Origin: Hormiphora californensis
Taxonomy: Eukaryota; Ctenophora; Tentaculata; Cydippida; Pleurobrachiidae
Assembly: GCA_020137815.1 (NCBI GenBank)
Contig: CM035350.1
Span: 4,693,541 to 4,757,540 of the forward strand
Length of the DNA stretch: 64,000 bases
Reading direction: 5' to 3'
The translations under genes and the position numbers were made by a program. The notes under the pieces are model-generated. The model had not been told where the DNA came from, ran no database searches, and saw nothing but the letters and a program-made list of their open reading frames with translations. Positions 9,857 through 38,936 of this stretch are shown piece by piece; position 1 is the stretch's first letter; every line of letters begins with the position of its first letter.

Positions 9857-12064
9857 CTATACTTGCAAGCAGTATCCAGATTTAGGGATAGGTTCAGGGT
9901 TAGAGGCCAATATCTGATTCACGAATTTACAAACCTTGAGTAACTTCGCAATTTCGTTGCTAGATTTTCGACCTGGTAAAACTAGGTCAAGTGGTGTGTT
10001 GCCAAAATCGGTCTTCAAGTAAGGATTTGCTCCTCGTTTCAGTAACATTTTTGTAGTTGATGCGAATCCCATCATTGTTGCATCGTGTAGGGGCCTGAGG
10101 CAGACATTTTAAACTTGGCGGCACTACATAGAGGACTTATATCGTTGTGTGTGCCTGCCCGAAACATTATGTTTTTATCTGTTAAAAGCCATCGTGCGAT
10201 ATGCTAGGCAGTATGATCAGCAACACACTACCTTATTCCATATTTCCTTGGTGCGTTGACGTTAATGTCCTTGAAGGATAGAACGAGATCTATAATATCG
10301 AGATTACCAAAGATCACAGCCTCGTGAAGAACAGTCCCACCACCGTCGTCGGTCAAGTTTATATTAGGACACCTCAACAACCATTCGTTCAGATCCGTCT
10401 GAGAGAGAGATCCTGTGATTAGCACGTGTTGTGATCACGTGACACCGCGGGTGGCGGTATGGCGGCTTACCAGTGATCCCGTTAACACCGCTCGTTGGAG
10501 GATAGTCTTGTTCTGTGACATTGTAACGAAGCGTTCATTTGCCATCGTCACTCCTTTCTTGTCCTTGCCTGATGGAAATATAGAATGGTGGTCATTGATC
10601 ACGCAGCGTTCTTCAATAGTTTCTACCTTATCACAATGTTATGGTCTTCTTCAATCTTCATTCCCCCTTTCACTTACGTTTTGGTCCTAGTATCCCATCT
10701 GAATTTATCCGTTTGATCAGTGCCTCGTTTACCAGGTCCAGGTAATGCTTTGGAACAACGTCAGTGAAACTGTAGATATTTTCGTAGAGATGCCTGGGAT
10801 AGAGGGAAAGGGTGAATCATTAGTATTCAGACTTGTATGCAGTTTCCTAGTTACCATAGCAACAGCCTTACATGATTTGATGAGAGTTCAGTAGAGAGAC
10901 ATTCTTGATGATGATGGATTTTAGTTCTCCAATAATGGTGGTGTCCCCTCCTGCCCTAAACGTGTCTATCATACCAGGCTTGAGAGGCGACTGGAGCGGA
11001 GGGGGCGGTGGAAAACTTGATCCTGGTAGCATCTCCTGATAACTGTGAATGGGAAATATGATGGGTCAGTTGTAACTGTGAATGGGAAATATGATGGGTC
11101 AGTTGTAACTGTGAATGGGAAATATGATTGGTCAGTTGGGTCAATACAATGGGCAGGGTTAGGGCACTGACAGATCTATGTTACTTACTTGAGAATTTTA
11201 AAGGGTTGTTGTTGTGAGGGTGCAGGTGGTACAAACACAGACAACTGCTTCGCCACATTCATCTCTCTGTGTTGTATTACCACATTCCGCAGGAGCTGGT
11301 TGGTCGTGGAATTGGGCCGCTGCCAGCCAGGTGGATATGGCTTCAGTGGCGTCGCTACAAAAGAGATGGATGTTAGTATACTAATCATTGTTGGAGATCA
11401 AGTTATGATTCGATTATATTGGAGCTGCCCTCCCTGAGCTGTGCCCTGAGACTGCTCCGCCCAATAACCTGTTCACTCCCTCTGATGCCCAGTCACTAAC
11501 CAGTTTTCTATATTCTCTCACTTTTATTTTCCCTTTGTTTAGACGGGGCTTAGACTACCTACCCGCGTATAACACGCCCCGCTCCCCTCCCTTATCAGTA
11601 TTACACGATGAAAGTATGGCAACATGACGAATATTTATCACAAACCACACCCCAGCAAAATGTTCCTTACGACTTGATGTTACTGGTTTCTTCTTTTGTT
11701 TGCCCACTGATTTAGGCTTTTGAAACCGAACGGGTGATTGCGGTTGTGGTATTGGTGTTGGTGTAGATGCTGGAGGCAGGAATGTCGGTTCTGGTTTGAT
11801 CGGCAGGTAAGCCACCGAGGAGGATGGGGAGTTCTTTAGGTCTTCAAGCTTTAAAATTAGTGTCCCTGAAAATATGATGGGAAAATTTAGTTGAATGTCA
11901 ATGGTATACGAATATCAGAGTTGCAAAGGCAATTCAAAGTACAAACAAACCAGCATAGATTAATTATAGCAATAAAACCTACGTGGTAAAGTTGGTACAG
12001 ATGTAATTGGTATTGTGCGCTGGACTGAATTATCAGACGACGAAGATGTAGAATTAGTTATCAT
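9857..12064 (-). CDS. Ankyrin-repeat protein with proline-rich N-terminus
   Basis: Eight exons with good borders (12064-11983, 11865-11671, 11354-11189, 11042-10872, 10793-10678, 10568-10471, 10398-10232, 10094-9857) join in phase to 410 aa. The N-terminal half is Ser/Pro-rich, then basic (KSVGKQKKKPVTSS). The C-terminal third has about three ankyrin repeats: KTILQRAVLTGSLTDLNEWL, GGGTVLHEAVIFGNLDIIDL and RPLHDATMMGFASTTKMLLK with NTPLDLV. Such C-terminal repeats act in protein binding. The layout recalls BCOR- or SLF1-type proteins, but I cannot assign a family. The frame is open upstream of the ATG through a hydrophobic stretch (LYVLVLLLFWVLVMI) to a pyrimidine-rich AG at about 12110, so an upstream exon is possible and would add a membrane segment or signal anchor. 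Confidence 0.8.
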
Positions 12065-12660
12065 CACCAGAACCCAAAAGAGCAACACAAGCACATATAG
12101 ACGTCGAACGCTAGAGAGAGAGAGCTAAATGGGAAGGAAAGTCTACAAATATATATATAAGTTTGGCACGTGTGATATAACTGGAGAAAAGTTCGAGCAC
12201 ACATGCATCTCTAAGGAGAGAGTTTTTAGCCTCACGTCAATTGTCATAGGTTCAGAGGAGCTGTTGGGGCACGTGGGGAGAATGGATTATTCGGTTCCTT
12301 GTTAATAGTTGGAGAGCAAGCAACAACAGGTAGAAGAATGGGAGGCAAGTGGTTAGAACGGGAGGGAAAGGGAGAGAGTTAGGAGTGGAGAGAATGGGAG
12401 AGAGCGAGAGACATAGAAATAGAGAGATAGAGAGGGAGAGCACAGTATCATTAGAGAGCTATGTGATCACATAACGGCATTTTGTCTGCCCGACCGCGCT
12501 CCAATGGACGTTCGGGAAGCTTTTCACACCCTACCCACACGCAACACACACGCAGAGACAGACAGGTCCATTGAGTACTGTACACAAACGGAGAGAGAGA
12601 GAGAGGGGGAAGATTGAACAGAAATAGTAACACACGCCTCTCTCCTTTATATAGATAGCC
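12065..12660. promoter_or_regulatory. Shared divergent promoter region, ankyrin / WD40 genes
   Basis: About 600 bp separate the minus-strand ankyrin gene and the plus-strand WD40 gene, so both promoters must lie here. It contains two CACGTG E-boxes (about 12167 and 12270), a perfect 14-bp palindrome TATGTGATCACATA at 12460-12473 and two GA tracts. I do not see a convincing TATA box. Confidence 0.4.
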
Positions 12661-13707
12661 ATGATGACAACTGAACGAAGAAGGAAGAACTCTCTGGCGA
12701 GCAGTACCGCTTCAGTACCGTCATACAAACTGGATGGTAAACTGAAGATGGTCAGCACTGCCGAGATAAACTCTCCGGTGCTATGCTGCCGGTATAGTTA
12801 CGATGGAAAATACGCTGCTTTTGGGTGCTCCAATGGCGATATCAAGATATATCACACCCAAAACTATGCCCACGTGTACACGTTGTCCCCTGACGAGAGC
12901 AAGAAGCTACCAGTCACGTGCATTAGGTTCCGACAGAACAACAGTAGGGACCTGTACGTGCTAGCTGCAACCTACTCCTCCGGTCACGTCAGGGTTTGGT
13001 ATGTCACCTCAAAGCAGATCAGCAAACAGGCGGACCAGGGCGTGGAGCTGTTCTGCTGTGACTTCAACTGTACCTATGGGAAGTTTGCTGCTGGGGGCGA
13101 TGATTACAAGATACGGGTCTTTGATACGGAGAGAATGCAGTGTGCAAATGTGCTGAGTAAGGGGGAGAGTTTTGAAAAGATGGACGGGCATGCCAGCCGA
13201 GTGTTTGCTGTAAAGTACCACCCTGACAACGAGCACGTGCTGTTGAGCAGTGGCTGGGATAATACTATCCAGGTTTGGGATGACAGGGAGGCCCACGCTG
13301 TCAGGAGGATGTTCGGTGCTCACGTGTGTGGTGATGCACTAGATATGGATCCTATGTACTACCATGTCTTGACGGGCAGCTGGAGACGTGATAATTCTCT
13401 CCAAGTGTGGGATTTTGATAGTGGAAGGCTCATCAAGAATGTGAACCTACAAAGCCAGACGAGTACGGAGAAGACGGTGTGCCACATGTATTGTGCCAAG
13501 TGGGCTGGTAGCGAGTATATCGCGTGTGGAGGGAGTGATAGTAACACCATGCGGGTGATCGAGAAGAGCTCCCTCCAAACAGTGGGTCTCCTGGACGGCC
13601 TGAATAGGGGCTGCTACACCTTGGATTATAACGACCACGCAACCAACTCGCCCCAGATCATGTGCGCTAGTGGACCAAATGTGTTCTTCATGAATCTTAC
13701 TAACTAG
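12661..13707 (+). CDS. WD40-repeat beta-propeller protein (single exon)
   Basis: 348 aa without introns. At least five to six WD repeats are visible: GKYAAFGCSNGDIKIY (about 50), YVLAATYSSGHVRVW (about 100), FAAGGDDYKIRVFD (about 140), HASRVFAVKYHP...LLSSGWDNTIQVWD (about 175-207), LTGSWRRDNSLQVWD (about 240) and ECGGSDSNTMRV-like IACGGSDSNTMRV (about 290). This is a single propeller and probably a protein-interaction scaffold; I do not recognise a named orthologue. The start MMTTERRRKN follows a GA-rich leader. The gene is intronless among multi-exon neighbours, so a retrocopy origin is possible. Confidence 0.88.
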   Translation: MMTTERRRKNSLASSTASVPSYKLDGKLKMVSTAEINSPVLCCRYSYDGKYAAFGCSNGDIKIYHTQNYAHVYTLSPDESKKLPVTCIRFRQNNSRDLYVLAATYSSGHVRVWYVTSKQISKQADQGVELFCCDFNCTYGKFAAGGDDYKIRVFDTERMQCANVLSKGESFEKMDGHASRVFAVKYHPDNEHVLLSSGWDNTIQVWDDREAHAVRRMFGAHVCGDALDMDPMYYHVLTGSWRRDNSLQVWDFDSGRLIKNVNLQSQTSTEKTVCHMYCAKWAGSEYIACGGSDSNTMRVIEKSSLQTVGLLDGLNRGCYTLDYNDHATNSPQIMCASGPNVFFMNLTN

Positions 13708-13994
13708 GAACTGAGTCTGGAACCCTCCTCCCCTCTGTGGCGGTACTGCACCCTACAGCTGACTACTATAACTGCTACCCCCTCCTCCTACTTTAGTAAC
13801 TTATTGTCTGTCACGTGTCTCTCTCTCTCTAAGGTGTTGATTTCCTGAGTTCTGCGGGACGAAATATATCTGAATCGGGGATATAATAAGATTGTATCTT
13901 GTCGTGAATCCTGATCTGAGAGACAAAGCGTGTTTATGTTTGTTTGTTTGTTTATCCACTACGTGTATTCGCATTAGTTTGATTATTACACGGG
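13708..13994. other. 3' UTR / intergenic of WD40 gene
   Basis: Likely 3' UTR with a GTTTGTTTGTTT run at about 13937-13951. No clear AATAAA is seen before the palindromic element. Confidence 0.35.
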
Positions 13995-14226
13995 GGATTA
14001 CGGGGGCTCGAATAGATCGCCCGTATAGATCGCCCGTACCAGTCGCCCATACATTTGCTTTGCGCATTACGTTTCATTGCACTTTCACCACAAATAAGGT
14101 ACATGCGCGTTACGCACATGTGTTTTGTTGTGGTGAAAGTGTGGTGAAACGTAATGCGCAAAGCAAATGTACGGGCGACTGGTACGGGCGACTGGTACGG
14201 GCGTCTCATCCGGGCCCCCGTAATCC
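13995..14226. mobile_element. Palindromic MITE (GGATTACGGGGGC ends)
   Basis: The left end GGATTACGGGGGC is mirrored by GCCCCCGTAATCC at 14226. The arms contain the direct repeat GATCGCCCGTA/GACTGGTACGGGC and a long matching block, TTTGCTTTGCGCATTACGTT with AACGTAATGCGCAAAGCAAA. The 232-bp unit has no ORF and folds almost completely. Confidence 0.8.
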
Positions 14227-14520
14227 GCTGCCTGATGCTGTTCTAGATCATAGCCGAGTTTTAAATCAACCCATGTTTTAAGGAAGGGACTACTGTCTTT
14301 GGGATTTGTCTATGTTTTTACGTCTGTGTGTTTGAACGAATGTAGGGTGCTGGAACGCTTCGATCTTAAACATAGAAATATTTCATGGGCGTATATACGA
14401 TCAAAATTGTGTGATTATGTATAAAATTGTATATTTGATTTCCAAACCTACGAATTAAAGAACACGTGTGTACTTAGCGTCTCTATCTTAACACAAGCTC
14501 AACTAACCCCTTCTACATCA

Positions 14521-14960
<440 letters not shown>

Positions 14961-15177
14961 CATCATCTCGCGCCCCTTATAACTCCTGTACCATTATGCC
15001 CCATAATAAGCATGAGCGGGTCTCCCTCACCATCTCCAACTGCTGCCCCTCTCTCTCTCCCTCAATGTCTGTCCCTCACTCTCCCTCCCCCAACAACTGC
15101 CCCTCTCTCTCTCCCTCAATGTCTGTTCCCGATTTAGAATGCACGGAGCAGGGTAGTGAGAAAAAGCAAGACTTCCA

Positions 15178-33423
<18,246 letters not shown>

Positions 33424-33705
33424 GATATGAAAAGAGATTTTATTATTTTCGTTTAGCATACAAAGAGACAAACAGAACAGTTTTATTACTAAATTTGTAT
33501 AGGGAGGAGATATGTAGATTTTGTAAATACGAAATATTATTTCTTAAAAAGTTTTTAAAATCTGCACCCTTTCATTTTGTTAAATCGTCAAGCGGTGTCC
33601 TGAAAGTGAAACGGCAAAACATCGTTAATTTTGACCAACCATTCCAAGACCTCTAGCTCTTACAGTGTGATGAGGCCCCTTGATTGTATCTATACATCTT
33701 AAGCA

Positions 33706-34047
33706 TCAATTTGAATTCTTAGTCAATGTCTGCACGATCTCCACAGGAAACTCCTCCGAATATTTTTCCACGCACCCTTTACAAAACCTGAACTTGTATA
33801 CGACACTGCACCCCTCACACACCACTCTCCCACACACCCGACACTCACCAGCCATGCAAACCACTCTTCGCTCCGGGGAATAGGGATCTCGCAGGAGATA
33901 ACTCTCCTCTGTAAAAACAATTCCAGGGCAATACGGCGCCCGGCGGCCGTAAAAGTCGTAGGGAAGGAGTTGAGAACAGGATATGCATTGGATTGTATCT
34001 CGTTTAGCTTCTCCTTGAACCTCTGGTGCTTGTAGGGTATCTGTCAT
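33706..34047 (-). CDS. CDPF1: Cysteine-rich DPF motif protein (CDPF1)
   Basis: 113 aa, single exon. It has an N-terminal CxxC (IQCISC), then the FTEESYLLRDPYSPE segment that corresponds to the family's LLEESYVMKDPF motif (here DPY rather than DPF). A cysteine cluster follows (C-x6-C-x2-C-x4-C-x2-C, then FCKGC), and the end is EEFPVEIVQTL as in vertebrate CDPF1 (AFPQEIRQDL). The cysteines probably bind zinc; the molecular role of the family is unknown. It converges on the 3' end of the WDR-like gene (283 bp apart) and lies 350 bp downstream of ATG101 on the same strand. Confidence 0.87.
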   Translation of the reverse strand: MTDTLQAPEVQGEAKRDTIQCISCSQLLPYDFYGRRAPYCPGIVFTEESYLLRDPYSPERRVVCMAGECRVCGRVVCEGCSVVYKFRFCKGCVEKYSEEFPVEIVQTLTKNSN

Positions 34048-34396
34048 GTTTCAAACTACGGGGAAGGGTTTAGTGGGTTTCAGTTGTTATGGTCTAACCC
34101 TCGAACCGGGGCGCGGTTGAGAGAGGGTTGAGCGAGGCAATTTTTCAGTAGACTGGTAGTTCTCGGGTCTCCTCAGCCTCATTAGAAAACGGTGTAAAAC
34201 TAAACACGGCATCTAACGGTATTCGATGAAATAGTTAGGAAACGTGTACACAAATAATGGAAAAACAAAAAATAACAAACCCACCAACACCCTTTACTGT
34301 CTCTACATGTTGGGGACATGTTGCTAGATATTACACACTTGCCATGACCCCATATCACAGTCCAGTTACACAAGAAATAGGGGCGAGCAACTCCTC

Positions 34397-35769
34397 TCAC
34401 GTGTAGTCTAGTAACTTCCTAACACTCGGACTCTTCCCTATTGCCTGTGTCGCTGGCTTCAAGTTGAGGGAATATCGCATCCGAAATAAGAAGGGGTGGA
34501 TATCCGAGTATTTAGTATGGTACACATTTCCTATGTCATTTGGAATGTCCGGAGTTTTGGGCAGGTAGTCCTGAAAATAAAACAAGGTGTCAGAACGTGA
34601 TAGCTCATAACCTGTCCCTTGCTGCGATCAGAGCGCCACCGAGGCTGCAAATCAGTCGGATTACCAAGTCTAAATTACCAAATCAGATAACAAAAGCTTA
34701 TAAAATCAAGAATATCTGTCACATACCGATTTGTTTATCATTTGTGTGATGTAAAAGACCTTCTCCGCCAGCTCCGTCCCTATCACCTCTTGGCGTCTCT
34801 GTTGCTCGGGGGTGCTAGTTACTGATACCAACTCAACTCGTACCTCCCAACTCTGAGGGGATCGTGAGGCATGCTAATTATATTATGCATGTTACGTGAT
34901 ACTGTTATCACTTGTTGAGTAACTCAACAAGTTATCAAGGCTGTTTTATAAGTTCTCACACTGAATGAGGGAATTATTTCACTGCCACACCGTTCAAACA
35001 ACCAAGCATTACACACGAAATAAATATGGGTACAAATACAATAATTTACCTCCCATGTGAATACATCCCCGCCGAAGGGCCACCTAGCTTTCTTCTTTTC
35101 GTAGAATTCCAGCGCTATTGTCCCATTTCTAGTCTGACCGGCATTCGCGGCACCTCTTAACTCACTGCAGAATAGTATTTGAGGTATAGTTGGTACAATT
35201 CAAATCCCGAAAACTGAAATTCTTTAAACAAACCTGTGAAACTGTGTCACTTCTGTTTCTATATCAGCAGCTAATTCTTGGTTGTTAACTGAGCAGTAGG
35301 TGAAATCAATCTTGTTACAATCGTTATCACACACTCCCAGGGATCCTGTAAAAATGGGGGGGGGGTTACAATCAGTGTGATTGAATCAGTCACTCCGGGA
35401 TCGGGATTGACCCAGTCACTCATTTTGTTGCACTGTTTATTTGCAGTCACGGGCTTCGCGCGAGAAAATTAGAATGCTGACACTTTATGGTGTGGAGACA
35501 TGTCGATCGCGCGTTACACAAGACGGACATTGGTAAACAAACGATGAACTGCAGTTACTGAACTGAAAGCAGCTATAGCTACTGGCTATTACTCCTAAGA
35601 CCTAAACTCATTTTATCTTTAACTGACCTATGGAATATGTGCTTTCTTTCTTGTACGTTATCTTCCCAAATGTTCGATGCAAAATTATCGTATGAAAGAC
35701 ACTCGAAAGGACTTCCTTTACGTGTTGACTCTCGACACTAAAATCGAGAGTGTACGCACGAACATTCAT
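34397..35769 (-). CDS. ATG101: Autophagy-related protein 101
   Basis: Five exons, 35769-35628, 35345-35234, 35164-35050, 34852-34727 and 34570-34397, join in phase to 222 aa (human 218). Conserved blocks: LSSVFHTIILHRTFGKITYK, then KESTYSIG, IDFTYCSVNNQEL, LEFYEKKKARWPFGGD, WESWEVRVELV (which carries the WF-finger region), DYLPKTP and DIHPFLFRMRY. ATG101 is a HORMA-fold partner that stabilises ATG13 in the ULK1 complex at the start of autophagosome formation, in the cytosol. The first exon was placed by homology of the N-terminal block; its ATG follows an in-frame A/T-rich leader. Confidence 0.93.
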
Positions 35770-36088
35770 ATCTAGATAATATGTTTATTAAGGGGGATAG
35801 GATATTTTATTGGTGTGTTGAATAAAACAACGTGTATACCATTTTAATAGTAATTTAGATAGACTCTATCATAGAGGAAGGTATTTTGATTTAAGATAAT
35901 AGTTGTTGTACCTAGATTATAAAAAGACCCGCTATAAACACGCATATAACATTGAGTCGACGAATCTGAAATTCCAGAGAGATAGCAGCTAAAGAATATA
36001 TTTAAAATCCTGTTCCAGCCCAGAAATTGTAATACAAATCACCTTCTAACAATCGTCCATACAAAACAGCCATGTCTGTTTGTCCTAA
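35770..36088. other. ATG101-NADK2 interval
   Basis: About 320 bp of A/T-rich sequence, serving as ATG101 promoter and NADK2 3' UTR. No other feature is visible. Confidence 0.4.
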
Positions 36089-37150
36089 TCAGTCGACATG
36101 TCGAATAGAACAGATACTATCTCCCGGATCAGTTGACAAATTAGCAATTACACCATCATCAAAGTTAAACTTCCTCTGAACCCCATCCATAACAATTTTA
36201 CCGTTCCAACAAAGTGACTTGACCGTTATGTTATCAGAGTACCCCTGAGTGTTTGTCGTATTGAAAACATGATTCTGCAGCGCCTCCCGAGTAATATATT
36301 TCATCTTGGGGCTCTCCGCTCCGAACACATACGCTTCATTGAATTTCCTTAGGACTAACTGCATGTCGTCAGGTGTTAGGGAGCGAGAGAGGAGACCCGC
36401 CTCTCCCATCACATCCACCAGTTTTTCTGTTCTGTATGGATCTAGTTGGTTGACATGGTAACCCCACGCTGTTGATCCAGAACCGGTACACACCACGAAC
36501 CCAGAGGATTTCTGTCTCTCCGGGGGATTCTTGTCTATCTGGAGTTCAAGGTAGCTTAGCCGGGTGGGCGATGTTTCGCCAAGGTATATATCATTTAGGG
36601 CAAATCGTGGTATTTCAACCTCTGTGTACTGCCCGATACACGGGTAGGTCAGTTTCACTCTGATTCTCGTTCTGTTTATGAAGGAGCACTTTTCTCTCGC
36701 TAACTGCCCAATAATGTGCTTCAAGTTATGGCCCTGCGTCTCAGATCGGACACAAAGATACCCGGTAGACCGCTCCGGATCGGTATTTAGACCCACCAAG
36801 AGTTGTCCGCCATCCAACTGACTAGCAACATTCAGATATGTCCCATCTCCCCCCGCTGACACAAACAGGTCCGGCCAACTCCGATCACTACCCTGGACAG
36901 AGTGAACTAGCCGGACTTCAGGGAAATATTGGCGTAGTTCGGTGAGAATTGTAGCCAAATTAGCCTCATGAACATCATGCCTCGTTTTGATCGCAAAACC
37001 ATCCTGTTCACGTCCGAGGTTCCGGAGATTTTCTAGGTAGCAAGGGTGTCGAAGTGTCTCTCGGACTAGACGGGTCCGTTTTTGTACTACCAGTACCCTG
37101 CGAGGGTTCCTGCCTAACTTCTCAGCGAGAGATCTACAGACATGCTTCAT
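36089..37150 (-). CDS. NADK2: Mitochondrial-type NAD kinase 2
   Basis: 353 aa in one exon. It carries the NAD-kinase GGDGT motif (SAGGDGTYLNVAS, about residue 100), the NADK2-type NTDPERSTGYLC block, RIRVKL, ALNDIYLGETSPTRLSYLEL, and KSSGFVVCTGSGSTAWGYHV for the second nucleotide-binding motif. It ends DGVIANL...GDSICSIRHV. NADK2 phosphorylates NAD+ to NADP+ in mitochondria. The start is basic (HVCRSLAEKLGRNPRRV), compatible with a weak presequence, though a longer transit peptide from an upstream exon cannot be excluded. The gene is intronless although vertebrate NADK2 has many introns. Confidence 0.92.
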   Translation of the reverse strand: MKHVCRSLAEKLGRNPRRVLVVQKRTRLVRETLRHPCYLENLRNLGREQDGFAIKTRHDVHEANLATILTELRQYFPEVRLVHSVQGSDRSWPDLFVSAGGDGTYLNVASQLDGGQLLVGLNTDPERSTGYLCVRSETQGHNLKHIIGQLAREKCSFINRTRIRVKLTYPCIGQYTEVEIPRFALNDIYLGETSPTRLSYLELQIDKNPPERQKSSGFVVCTGSGSTAWGYHVNQLDPYRTEKLVDVMGEAGLLSRSLTPDDMQLVLRKFNEAYVFGAESPKMKYITREALQNHVFNTTNTQGYSDNITVKSLCWNGKIVMDGVQRKFNFDDGVIANLSTDPGDSICSIRHVD

Positions 37151-37414
37151 GTCATGGCAATACAGTTGAACTGGAGAGGTTGGGAGAGTTTGTTAGTGGT
37201 TGGGATTCAGGAGTTTTGGGGGAAGGGGGAACGACAAAGTTGTTTCTCTCGTACAATAAACGTAATAAAATGTGGGAAGTAGTCATACAACCCTCGAGCA
37301 ACACAATAGCAACATCAAATATCCAATCAGTTAATTGGGTAGTAATTGGATAAAACTTAGCAATTAACATCTCCAAAGTCTCACATAACCTCAATATATT
37401 TGTCTTCATTTCTC

Positions 37415-38329
37415 TCAGCTCTTCTTTTTCTCTGTACTACAGTTTGGACAAAACCACTTTCCCTTAGGCTTGGCTGTAAGGTTAACACAACGGAAATGGA
37501 ACCACTCGATGGGGCAGGAGTTATTGTCACACCCAATCATCTCTCCATAAGAGACCTCATTACAAGAGCAATAACGGGGCTCATCCGAGTCAGGCGGGTC
37601 AAGTTCAGGGGGTGTGGGGGAGCTCTTCCTCTCTCTGCGTTTCCGTGCCGGTTTCTTCCTAGTACTAGCAGGTCTACTAGCTGATGAGTCTTCATCTTCA
37701 TTATCCTTTACAAGATTCCTCTGAACAGATCTCCTTCCCCCTCCTCCTCCTCCACCGGCACCTCCACCACGACCACGGGATGCTGAACTGGAGGTTCTCT
37801 TGGTGAGTTTCCTAACGCCACTACTATTATCATCATCATCCTCTGGGATTGCAGGGGAATCCTCGCCCTGATCCTCATTGTTGGAACATATTGGAGAGGG
37901 AGTGTCTGTGTCCAGGATTTTCAGTTGTAGTAGCTGCATTTGATCCTCGTCAAGTGCACCCCCAGCCTGCTCCAACAGACCCTGTATCACCCTAACACAA
38001 TCACTCTTCATCTCTTCTAACAACAACACCCTATCCAGCCTGCTCTTAACCTGCTGTATATCCTCCCTTAGTTCAGCACGGGTGTGACCCGTTGTTTTCA
38101 TGGTGTGCTTAATTTGGTCTATCTCCCGGAGCTGCCTCTGCACTTTGACATCCAGCTCCATGATTCGTGTAACCTCTCTCATGACGGAGTCAGGGGTGTG
38201 CTGCACAGTGGACATGTAGGTTTTGATGTAGGATGAGGGCAGGAAGGAAGGGGTACTGCTCTCGTTACTCAGCTCACTCTCGCTGCTGACTGTTGTATCT
38301 GTGGAGGATTCCATGCCGATATCATACAT
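37415..38329 (-). CDS. ING-family PHD-finger protein (ING1/2-like)
   Basis: 304 aa, single exon. The N-terminal ING helical domain spans about residues 33-130 ([20 protein letters not shown], then [12 protein letters not shown]). The middle is acidic, then Gly-rich and basic with a likely NLS ([12 protein letters not shown]). The C-terminal C4HC3 PHD finger reads [20 protein letters not shown], then [20 protein letters not shown] and CPNC. ING PHD fingers bind H3K4me3 and recruit HAT or HDAC complexes in the nucleus. The acidic and Gly tracts match ING1/2 more than ING3-5, but no subfamily is certain. The upstream ATG codes MYDIGMESS; either Met could start. Upstream lies a 3-copy tandem repeat. 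Confidence 0.92.
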   Translation of the reverse strand: MYDIGMESSTDTTVSSESELSNESSTPSFLPSSYIKTYMSTVQHTPDSVMREVTRIMELDVKVQRQLREIDQIKHTMKTTGHTRAELREDIQQVKSRLDRVLLLEEMKSDCVRVIQGLLEQAGGALDEDQMQLLQLKILDTDTPSPICSNNEDQGEDSPAIPEDDDDNSSGVRKLTKRTSSSASRGRGGGAGGGGGGGRRSVQRNLVKDNEDEDSSASRPASTRKKPARKRRERKSSPTPPELDPPDSDEPRYCSCNEVSYGEMIGCDNNSCPIEWFHFRCVNLTAKPKGKWFCPNCSTEKKKS

Positions 38330-38349
38330 GTTGGTGGAGCTAAAATGAG

Positions 38350-38472
38350 GGGTTGAGAGTTTGTAAAGGTTAGTTATACTGGGGGCGGGGGGTCGAGAGT
38401 TTGTAAAGGTTAGTTATACTGGGGGGCGGGGGTCGAGAGTTTGTAAAGGTTTGTGATACTGGGGGCGGGGGA
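38350..38472. repeat. About 55-bp tandem repeat upstream of the ING gene
   Basis: About 2.5 copies of a unit containing GAGAGTTTGTAAAGGTTAGT and TATACTGGGGGCGGGGG lie immediately 5' of the ING start. G-rich boxes on the plus strand (C-rich on the gene strand) could act as promoter elements. Confidence 0.7.
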
Positions 38473-38936
38473 TATGTCATCAGGGGTTTTGGAGGATGGT
38501 AGTATGCAAAACAGTAAAACAACTGCTATGTAGATGCAGTAATTAAAACACAGACTGATCAAACCGTGGGCTAATCAAATATGGCAGGAAAATTGAAAAA
38601 GGCCTTCGGATATCATGCTCATTCGGCCCAGTGCGGAGAGGACGGTAGACCGTTGAGTGGTTTACGGTTGATAAAATGCAGCCCCTGCTAGCCTTTGCTA
38701 CAAGCTGATCTGTTCAGTCTGAGAGAGTTTCTGCTATGATTGATCAGCACACTATTTGATCAGTCTATGCCCAACATATCAAAACAATTCAGCAAATCAT
38801 AAAAATAGAAATTGTAGAAAACTCAAACCTTTTCCTGCTTAAAAAATCACAATAATCCTTCAAAAAAACTAAAAGAGTTCATCAAGATGTAAGAAAACAG
38901 AAAACATCATTCTTTTTATTCAATTCCTTTCTCCTA

